Assembly: GCA_020048255.1 (NCBI GenBank)
Contig: JAIFMR010000063.1
Span: 1 to 7,586, forward strand
Direction: 5' to 3'
Source of the DNA: Rhodoferax sp.
GTDB lineage: Bacteria > Pseudomonadota > Gammaproteobacteria > Burkholderiales > Burkholderiaceae_C
Length of the DNA stretch: 7,586 nt
Shown here: one piece after another, positions 1 through 4,180 of the stretch
How the letters are laid out: each line of letters opens with the position of its first letter
Numbering within the stretch: the stretch's first letter is position 1
Program-made: the position numbers and the translations under genes
The notes under the pieces: generated by a model
Databases searched by the model: none
The model's input: the letters and a program-made list of their open reading frames with translations, nothing else
Told to the model about the DNA's origin: nothing

Positions 1-139
1 ACTCTGCGCCGCTACCGACTGCCAGAACCTGGTCTAACACCATCTCTTGGCCAACGTCCGCAGCAATCTGTTCTACTTTAATTTTTTCGCCTGTAGCAAC
101 TCTGTATTGTTTGCCACCGGTTTTTATGACCGCGTACAT
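1..139 (-). CDS. rplU: 50S ribosomal protein L21, N-terminal part (cut by window edge)
   Basis: The first 46 codons of ribosomal protein L21 are visible, roughly the first half of a protein that is usually about 103 residues. It starts MYAVIKTGGKQYRV, the conserved L21 N-terminus, and continues with a GEKIKVE stretch and a GxxVxxxxVLxVG-like segment (here GQEMVLDQVLAVG). L21 is a structural protein of the large ribosomal subunit that contacts 23S rRNA. The ATG has a good purine-rich ribosome binding site (AGAGG) a few bases upstream. In beta- and gammaproteobacteria rplU is followed by rpmA (L27), and often by obgE; those would lie beyond the left edge. It is divergent from ispB, a common arrangement in Burkholderiales. 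The identity is near certain; only the far end is missing. Confidence 0.96.
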   Translation of the reverse strand, partial: MYAVIKTGGKQYRVATGEKIKVEQIAADVGQEMVLDQVLAVGSGAE

Positions 140-188
140 ATGAACCTCTTGAATGATACTCTGCAAACGAATTTTCGCAGAGCCCGTG

Positions 189-217
189 ATTATGTCACAG
201 GCCACGCCACAAGGCAA
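189..217 (-). promoter_or_regulatory. Candidate sigma-70 promoter for rplU
   Basis: On the minus strand a -35-like TTGCCT (212-217) is followed after exactly 17 bases by a -10 CATAAT (189-194). The TG one base before the -10 makes it an extended -10. Transcription would begin near 182, giving a leader of about 43 nt before the rplU ATG. The spacing and extended -10 support the call; it was found by eye. Confidence 0.55.
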
Positions 218-280
218 ATAGAGCATTCATCGATTCAAAATCAAGAAGGCCCGCAAGACCCCTTCGCCCCAGCGACATCA

Positions 281-308
281 GTGAACGACTTTGGGAGCTT
301 TCTATAAT
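281..308 (+). promoter_or_regulatory. Candidate promoter for ispB
   Basis: A perfect -10 hexamer TATAAT lies at 303-308. The best -35 at suitable distance is weak (GTGAAC at 281-286, 16-base spacer). Transcription would start near 315 and leave only about 20 nt before the chosen TTG start of ispB. The -10 is convincing and the -35 is not. Confidence 0.42.
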
Positions 309-334
309 TAAAGGTTATAACCGAGTCCAACGTT

Positions 335-1318
335 TTGCAAGCATCCACCACCCACCCACCGTCTCCGTTATCGATCATCGCCACTGACATGCATGAGGTA
401 GATCGGGTCATCGCACAGCGTCTGGACTCCGGCGTGCCTCTGGTAGCTCAAGTGTCGAGCTACATTATTTCGGCCGGCGGCAAGCGTTTGCGCCCGGCGT
501 TGCTGTTGCTGATTTGTGGCGCGCTGGGCTTCAAGGGTGAACAGAAATACAACCTGGCCGCCGTGGTGGAATTTATCCATACCGCTACGTTGCTGCATGA
601 CGATGTGGTGGATGAATCCTCCATGCGACGCGGTAACGCCACCGCCAACGAGATGTTTGGCAACCCGGCAAGTGTTTTGGTGGGTGATTTTTTGTACTCG
701 CGCGCCTTTCAGATGATGGTGGATGCGCAGAGTCTGCCCATCATGAGCATCTTGGCCGACGCCACCAATGTGATCGCCGAGGGTGAGGTCATGCAACTGA
801 TGAACATGCACAACGCCGCCCTGGACGAAGCGGGTTACTTACAGGTGATTCGGTCCAAGACGGCCAAATTGTTTGAGGCCAGTGCCAGAGTGGGCGCCAT
901 GCTTGCCGGCGCCTCACCAGATATCGAAGCAGCTTGCGCCACCTACGGACAAGCCCTGGGCACCGCTTTTCAGGTGATTGATGATGTGCTGGACTACACC
1001 GGCGATGCCAGCGTGATGGGCAAGAACCTGGGAGACGATTTGCGCGAGGGCAAAACAACCCTGCCCTTGATTGCTGCGATGCAGCGCGGCAGCGCACAGC
1101 AGGCTGCTTTGGTCAAGGCTGCCATCGAAAATGGCGATGTCGCCAGAATTGACGAAGTGGTCGCCATTGTGAAAGCCACCGGTGCCCTGGATGTTGCACG
1201 ACAAGCAGCCAGCGAAGAAGCCCAGCGCGCCATCACTGCTGCCCAGAAGTTGCCGGAGGGTCCACACACCCAGTGTTTGCTACAATTAGCGGCTCAATTG
1301 TTGGAGCGTCAGTCCTGA
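335..1318 (+). CDS. ispB: Octaprenyl diphosphate synthase (trans-polyprenyl synthase)
   Basis: This 327-residue all-trans polyprenyl diphosphate synthase condenses isopentenyl diphosphate units onto an allylic primer in the cytosol to make the ubiquinone side chain, normally C40 (Q-8) in this group. Visible motifs are GKRLRP (49-54), the first aspartate-rich motif DDVVD (89-93) followed by ESSMRRG, KT at about 175-176, and the second aspartate-rich motif DDVLD (216-220). The residue five before the first motif is small (A84), as in long-chain enzymes, and the block IHTATLLHDDVVDES matches E. coli IspB as I remember it. The start is TTG: the only other in-frame choice is ATG at 389, which would remove N-terminal residues the family normally has before the DM motif. 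The ribosome binding site is weak (GAG at 323-325). Length fits the family (about 320-330). It is divergent from rplU and ends 19 bp before tRNA-Pro. Confidence 0.95.
   Translation: MQASTTHPPSPLSIIATDMHEVDRVIAQRLDSGVPLVAQVSSYIISAGGKRLRPALLLLICGALGFKGEQKYNLAAVVEFIHTATLLHDDVVDESSMRRGNATANEMFGNPASVLVGDFLYSRAFQMMVDAQSLPIMSILADATNVIAEGEVMQLMNMHNAALDEAGYLQVIRSKTAKLFEASARVGAMLAGASPDIEAACATYGQALGTAFQVIDDVLDYTGDASVMGKNLGDDLREGKTTLPLIAAMQRGSAQQAALVKAAIENGDVARIDEVVAIVKATGALDVARQAASEEAQRAITAAQKLPEGPHTQCLLQLAAQLLERQS
1278..1286 (+). promoter_or_regulatory. Possible extended -10 promoter for tRNA-Pro inside the ispB 3' end
   Basis: TGCTACAAT reads as an extended -10 (TGn plus TACAAT, five of six matches), followed by a GC-rich discriminator. 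Transcription from about 1293 would give a 45-nt leader before the tRNA. There is no good -35. The tRNA may instead be cotranscribed with ispB, whose stop is only 19 bp upstream. Confidence 0.3.
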
Positions 1319-1337
1319 CTTTTGGCATCGAAATTTT

Positions 1338-1414
<77 letters not shown>

Positions 1415-1426
1415 TATAAATCAATG

Positions 1427-1464
1427 GGTTAGCGGTTTTTAGCTGCTAGCCTTTTTTATTTTTT
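1427..1464 (+). terminator. Rho-independent terminator after tRNA-Pro
   Basis: GGTTAGC (1427-1433) pairs with GCTAGCC (1445-1451; one G-T pair) around an 11-base loop, followed immediately by the T-rich run TTTTTTATTTTTT (1452-1464). It is well placed to end the tRNA-Pro (or ispB-tRNA) transcript, 12 bp past the CCA. It lies between the two att-like copies, so it may derive from the lost element. Confidence 0.72.
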
Positions 1465-1486
1465 GGTGCTGGTGGCTGAATTTAGT

Positions 1487-1504
1487 CACACCATTTGCCA
1501 CACC
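1487..1504. repeat. Short CACACC direct repeat beside the att-like scar
   Basis: CACACC occurs at 1487-1492 and again at 1499-1504, a 12-bp period, directly next to the downstream att-like copy. Short spaced repeats of this kind are typical of integrase arm-type binding sites, but two six-base matches could be chance. Confidence 0.3.
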
Positions 1505-1509
1505 GCAAA

Positions 1510-1533
1510 GTTCGAATCCTCTCATTCCTGACC
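1510..1533 (+). repeat. att-like direct repeat, copy 2 (orphan tRNA-Pro 3' end)
   Basis: Nineteen bases identical to 1391-1409, then GACC again after one inserted T (ATTCC-T-GACC against ATTCC-GACC in the tRNA). The bases before it (CACCGCAAA) do not resemble the tRNA anticodon or variable region, so only the 3' end is duplicated. That fits an attachment site left by an integrated element better than a degraded tandem tRNA. The copies are offset by 119 bp, with about 100 bp between them, too little to hold an integrase. Confidence 0.75.
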
Positions 1534-1656
1534 CCTATCGCCAAGCCCAACAATCACACGGTTTTCACCTGGCTTTTTCAAGCCACGCTCCGGCTCAAAG
1601 CGCTCAAGATGTACCTCAAGTTGAGTGAGATTGAGACGAGCGCCCACAGCGCCTGC

Positions 1657-1662
1657 AAGGAG
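1657..1662 (+). promoter_or_regulatory. Strong ribosome binding site that sets the start at 1672
   Basis: AAGGAG sits nine bases before ATG 1672. It fixes the start of the 76-residue protein against the longer in-frame alternatives at 1495 and 1609, neither of which has a comparable site. Confidence 0.8.
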
Positions 1663-1671
1663 TGTGTCACC

Positions 1672-1902
1672 ATGAATACCCCAACAACCACCGCATCCAG
1701 TGCGGATACATCTGCCACAGATGATGGCATCGTGTTACTCGAAGAGGTGGATTTCAAATGGCTGATGGCGGGGCAAGGTTGGTGGGTAGACACCGAGCGC
1801 CTGCACACCGACAGGTCTTACGCAGCCGACCTGTTGAAACTGGCCAACACCATTGCCTCACCTGCCCTGCACGACTGCGCCGAATGGCTGCAAAGCCACT
1901 GA
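1672..1902 (+). CDS. Small conserved-looking protein of unknown function, 76 residues
   Basis: I do not recognise a named family. The protein has a low-complexity Thr/Ser/Ala N-terminus (residues 1-16), then an acidic-hydrophobic segment DDGIVLLEEVDFKWLMAGQGWWVD (written here as DDGIVLLEEVD plus the aromatic FKWLMAGQGWWVD, 18-40), and an amphipathic helical C-terminus rich in Leu and Ala (50-75). It has a single cysteine (C69), no signal peptide and no membrane segment, so it is probably cytosolic. The start is fixed by a strong AAGGAG. Similar short proteins with an EEVDFKWLMAG-type core are, as far as I recall, annotated as hypothetical in Burkholderiales; I could not check this. It lies just downstream of the tRNA-Pro scar and 64 bp before the lytic transglycosylase on the same strand, so the two might be cotranscribed. 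The coding call is good; the function is unknown. Confidence 0.8.
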   Translation: MNTPTTTASSADTSATDDGIVLLEEVDFKWLMAGQGWWVDTERLHTDRSYAADLLKLANTIASPALHDCAEWLQSH

Positions 1903-1966
1903 ATCCGGCGGGGTGACGAACCCACCGTGTCTTTTCACCTTTGTCAAAAGCGCGGATACTCGCGCC

Positions 1967-2881
1967 ATGTTTTCCCTTCACGCTATTTGGCGCTCAATGT
2001 GGCTGGCCGTGCTGTGTGCAATAAGCAGCTGGGCTGCGCACGCACAAGGCCTGACCCTGCCCGAGACCGCGCCGGCGACTTTGTTTGAACAGGCCCGCGC
2101 ATATGAGAATGGCGAGGGTGTGGCCCGCAATGCCGTTCTGGCAGCCAGCATGTATTGCGAAGCGGCCCGCCAGGGCGACCGCGACGCGCAGTACAACCTG
2201 GGCTGGATGTATGCCAATGGCCGGGGGGTGGCACGGCACGATGGGGCGGCAGTGTTTTTCTTCCGGGCAGCAGCCGAGCAAGGCATTGAGGTGGCCCAGC
2301 GCATGCTCAATCTGTTGGGCGATATCAGCCCTGACATGCCCGACTGCATGCGTGACCCGGAACCCGAACCGGTGGAGCCCGAGGTCCCACAGCCCCCACC
2401 GCGGGTGGACTACACGCTGATTGCGCCAAGCAAGATCTTCAAGCTGGTCATGAAGCTGGCACCCCAGTTCCAGGTGGAACCCCAATTGGCGCTGGCCATC
2501 ATTGCCGCTGAGTCCAACTTCAACCCACAGGCGGTGTCAGTCAAAAATGCGCAGGGGCTGATGCAGTTGATTCCGGAAACCAGCGAGCGCTTCAATGTAA
2601 AAAACGCTTTTGACCCGGCGCAGAACATTCGCGGCGGTTTGACCTATTTACGCTGGTTGCTGGCCTATTTTGAAGGCGATGTCGCACTGGTGGCAGCGGC
2701 GTACAACGCCGGCGAGGGCACAGTGGAGCGTTACCGCGGTGTGCCACCCTACCAGGAAACTCATCACTATGTGCAGCGTATCTTGAGGTCGTTTGGCGGC
2801 AAACACCACCCGTTCGAGGTCAAAGTGACCCGACCGTCACTGGTACTCAAAGCCATTCAGCGCCAAACGATAGTGAAGTAA
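1967..2881 (+). CDS. Exported lytic transglycosylase (SLT/GH23) with Sel1-like repeats
   Basis: A 304-residue exported murein lytic transglycosylase, which would cleave the MurNAc-GlcNAc bond of peptidoglycan in the periplasm and form 1,6-anhydro-MurNAc ends. Residues 1-26 form a signal peptide (hydrophobic WLAVLCAIS core, cleavage likely after AHA); there is no lipobox, so it is not a lipoprotein. Residues 39-112 hold two Sel1/TPR-like helical repeats (A..YxxGxGVxRN..A and YNLGWMYANGRGVxRxxxxA). A Pro/Glu-rich linker follows (131-147), then an SLT domain (about 149-277) with catalytic Glu182 in AAESNFNP, GLMQL (197-201) and AYNAGEG (245-251), all family hallmarks. ATG 1967 was chosen because the signal peptide follows directly; the frame is open back to 1853. 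The ribosome binding site is weak. Sel1 repeats usually bind partner proteins, so the enzyme may be recruited to an envelope machine. It converges with the PilZ gene. Confidence 0.9.
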   Translation: MFSLHAIWRSMWLAVLCAISSWAAHAQGLTLPETAPATLFEQARAYENGEGVARNAVLAASMYCEAARQGDRDAQYNLGWMYANGRGVARHDGAAVFFFRAAAEQGIEVAQRMLNLLGDISPDMPDCMRDPEPEPVEPEVPQPPPRVDYTLIAPSKIFKLVMKLAPQFQVEPQLALAIIAAESNFNPQAVSVKNAQGLMQLIPETSERFNVKNAFDPAQNIRGGLTYLRWLLAYFEGDVALVAAAYNAGEGTVERYRGVPPYQETHHYVQRILRSFGGKHHPFEVKVTRPSLVLKAIQRQTIVK

Positions 2882-2894
2882 ATTGGACTCTAGC

Positions 2895-2930
2895 CCTTAT
2901 TCAATAAGCACAATTTGCTATCTAATAAGG
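2895..2930. repeat. Nested inverted repeats between two convergent genes
   Basis: CCTTATT (2895-2901) pairs with AATAAGG (2924-2930), and inside it AGCA (2907-2910) pairs with TGCT (2916-2919). An alternative fold CTTAT/ATAAG (2896-2908) competes with the long stem. It lies between the stops of the lytic transglycosylase and the PilZ gene, so a bidirectional terminator is plausible, but there is no T-run on either side and the stem is AT-rich. Confidence 0.4.
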
Positions 2931-2961
2931 TGCATGAACAGCTGCAGATACACCAGCTAAG

Positions 2962-3315
2962 CTAACTGTGTAGCAAGCCCGCCTCGTCGTCAGCATCAGC
3001 TACTGTGTCCGCAAAAAAAGAGTTCGCCAATTTGACAGCGATACCCACGGCAGCGTCTTTGTGGTCAACCCGGACCACCTCGCCAGAGCACACCATTTTG
3101 AGCCGTTCACCGTTGACCGTGACCTCCACCACAAAGTGCACGCGCGACCCAGGGGCCTGGTCTTGGGTGGTCTCAAAATACACACCCGTTGCACTGATGT
3201 TCCTGGTGAGGCCTTGCAAGCCATTGATCTCAATCGGCAGCTCAGAGGTGAACCTGTCAGCTGCGCGCTGTGATCTGCCAACTGGCGTCAAAGAGGGTGG
3301 TTGAGTGCTTTTCAT
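2962..3315 (-). CDS. PilZ-domain protein, probable c-di-GMP receptor
   Basis: A 117-residue protein that is essentially one PilZ domain. The c-di-GMP-binding signature is complete: the RxxxR motif is R17-A-A-D-R21 and the (D/N)xSxxG motif is N39-I-S-A-T-G44, with the usual beta-barrel strands around it (VHFVVEVTVNG, LKMVCSGEVVRV, VGIAVKL). Such single-domain proteins bind cyclic di-GMP and pass the signal to motility, type IV pilus, exopolysaccharide or other partners; the partner cannot be named from here. It has an acidic tail (VADADDEAG) and no signal or membrane segment, so it is cytosolic. ATG 3315 was chosen over TTG 3345, which has no ribosome binding site and would add ten non-PilZ residues; the site for 3315 is a weak AGAG. 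It is downstream of the VTT gene on the same strand but 160 bp away, probably with its own promoter. Confidence 0.9.
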   Translation of the reverse strand: MKSTQPPSLTPVGRSQRAADRFTSELPIEINGLQGLTRNISATGVYFETTQDQAPGSRVHFVVEVTVNGERLKMVCSGEVVRVDHKDAAVGIAVKLANSFFADTVADADDEAGLLHS

Positions 3316-3377
3316 GTCTCTGCAAAAGAAGGTTTTCTTATCCAACTAAGTTGATAAGCAGGAAGTATGCCGGTGAA

Positions 3378-3386
3378 ATATTAGCA
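3378..3386 (-). promoter_or_regulatory. Candidate extended -10 promoter for the PilZ gene
   Basis: On the minus strand TGCTAATAT reads as an extended -10 (TGn plus TAATAT). Transcription would start near 3371, giving a 56-nt leader before ATG 3315. The -35 position is T-rich without a recognisable hexamer, so this would be an extended -10 or activator-dependent promoter. Found by eye. Confidence 0.35.
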
Positions 3387-3419
3387 GCGCCTAACCTTTT
3401 AAAAACAACAAGTTAAAGG

Positions 3420-3441
3420 CTATTTCGAGTCTATTTCGAGA
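3420..3441. repeat. Two-copy 11-bp tandem repeat CTATTTCGAG(T/A)
   Basis: CTATTTCGAGT (3420-3430) is followed directly by CTATTTCGAGA (3431-3441), ten of eleven bases identical. The period is about one helical turn. The repeat lies 5' of the candidate PilZ promoter, centred about 50 to 65 bp upstream of the predicted start, which suits a pair of regulator half-sites. A chance duplication is equally possible. Confidence 0.6.
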
Positions 3442-3475
3442 GCTTCAAAAAAGGCACTGTAAACAATACCGACAC

Positions 3476-4180
3476 TCACTCACCCGTACTTACCCTCGGT
3501 TGGCGCAGCCAGCGGCGTACCCCCCAAAGTCCCGCCAAGATCAAAAAAACCGGAATCAACAACAAGAAAAAACTCTGCGAGCTGGGCTGCCTGAGGGTGT
3601 CCAGCAACTGGTTCATAAACACCATCATCACCAGCGTGGCAGGCGTCATGCCAATGGCGGTGCCCAGCAACACGTCACGCAAGCGGATATGCGACGCACC
3701 CGTGATCATGTTGACAATGGCAAACGGTGCAATGGGCACCATGCGCACCGCAATAATGGCCAGCACACCCCGCTGTGACAAGCGCCGGCTCAGCAGATTC
3801 ACGCGCTCACCGGCCAACCGTTCTAGCGCTTCGCGACCCAGCATGTACCCCATGCCATAACTGATACAAACCCCCACCAGGGCACCGGCCATGGAGCATG
3901 CCAGGCCGGCCCAGGGCCCCAGGGCGGCCAGCGCCACCAGGGTCAAAAAAGTCAGAGGTACGGCCAGTGATACCGCCAGCGCAAAACCCCCCACTGCAGC
4001 CAACGGCCCCAGGGTTCGCCCCATGCGTTGCAGTGCTGCCACCACCACATCAATGTCCAGCCACGCGCGCAAGGGCGACCAGCTCCAGGCCAGTGCCAAA
4101 CCCATCAAAGCCACCAGACTCAGCGCCAGCCAAAGCAAGCGCAGACGCAAGCGCCGGCCTGAATCAGCGGATTGCGGCAT
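3476..4180 (-). CDS. VTT-domain (TVP38/TMEM64, DedA-superfamily) membrane protein
   Basis: A 234-residue inner-membrane protein of the VTT (SNARE-associated/TVP38) family. Hydrophobic segments lie at about 15-33, 58-84, 88-107, 138-158, 168-190 and 203-222. The family core is clear: G-rich re-entrant region GPWAGLACSMAGALVG with YGMGYMLG (88-115), and the R-x-x-P-x-x-P-x-x-x-x-N signature RMVPIAPFAIVN (146-157) followed by G161. Members are linked to membrane homeostasis, and related DedA/TMEM41/VMP1 proteins to lipid flipping; the exact substrate is not known. ATG 4180 was chosen because a GGAG site lies five bases before it. The frame is open to 4261, but that extension is NRPS coding sequence read out of frame. 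The start overlaps the upstream NRPS stop by 17 bp, so the two are almost certainly cotranscribed and translationally coupled. A role in export, or in protecting the membrane from the peptide product, is inference. Confidence 0.88.
   Translation of the reverse strand: MPQSADSGRRLRLRLLWLALSLVALMGLALAWSWSPLRAWLDIDVVVAALQRMGRTLGPLAAVGGFALAVSLAVPLTFLTLVALAALGPWAGLACSMAGALVGVCISYGMGYMLGREALERLAGERVNLLSRRLSQRGVLAIIAVRMVPIAPFAIVNMITGASHIRLRDVLLGTAIGMTPATLVMMVFMNQLLDTLRQPSSQSFFLLLIPVFLILAGLWGVRRWLRQPRVSTGE

Larger units (their letters stand above)
1415..1671. other. 257-bp non-coding region with a tRNA-linked integration scar
   Basis: The stretch between tRNA-Pro and the next start codon holds the terminator, a short CACACC direct repeat and the second copy of the tRNA 3' end. 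From 1535 onward I see only two small inverted repeats (GGCTT/AAGCC at 1571-1584 and CTCAA/TTGAG at 1615-1625) and no convincing sigma-70 promoter. An open frame does run upstream of 1672 to 1495, but it begins inside the scar, so it is treated as non-coding. Confidence 0.6.

Noticed and set aside
47..307. 86-codon plus-strand frame over rplU and the divergent promoter region
   Set aside because: Overlaps rplU antisense and both candidate promoters, with no recognisable protein features.
313..322. Perfect palindrome GGTTATAACC between the ispB -10 and start
   Set aside because: AT-rich ten-base palindromes arise by chance, and it could equally be a second -10 (TATAAC); no regulator could be tied to it.
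1505..1534. Second copy read as a degraded tandem tRNA-Pro gene
   Set aside because: No D arm, anticodon arm or variable region is recognisable upstream; only the 3' end is duplicated, which favours an attachment site.
1495..1671. N-terminal extension of the 76-residue protein
   Set aside because: It would begin in the tRNA scar and translate the duplicated tRNA fragment; the AAGGAG before ATG 1672 defines the real start.
1906..1934. Imperfect hairpin CGGCGGGGT/ACCCACCG followed by TGTCTTTTC after the 76-residue gene
   Set aside because: The stem has a bulge and a mismatch and the T-run is interrupted; too weak to call a terminator.
1853..1966. N-terminal extension of the lytic transglycosylase
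   Set aside because: It would bury the signal peptide behind 38 unrelated residues and overlap the preceding gene.
3316..3345. TTG start adding ten residues to the PilZ protein
   Set aside because: No ribosome binding site, and the PilZ fold does not need those residues; ATG 3315 is preferred.
3400..3418. CCTTTTAA/TTAAAGG inverted repeat downstream of the VTT gene as a terminator
   Set aside because: AT-rich stem with a one-base bulge and no T-run after it in the direction of transcription.
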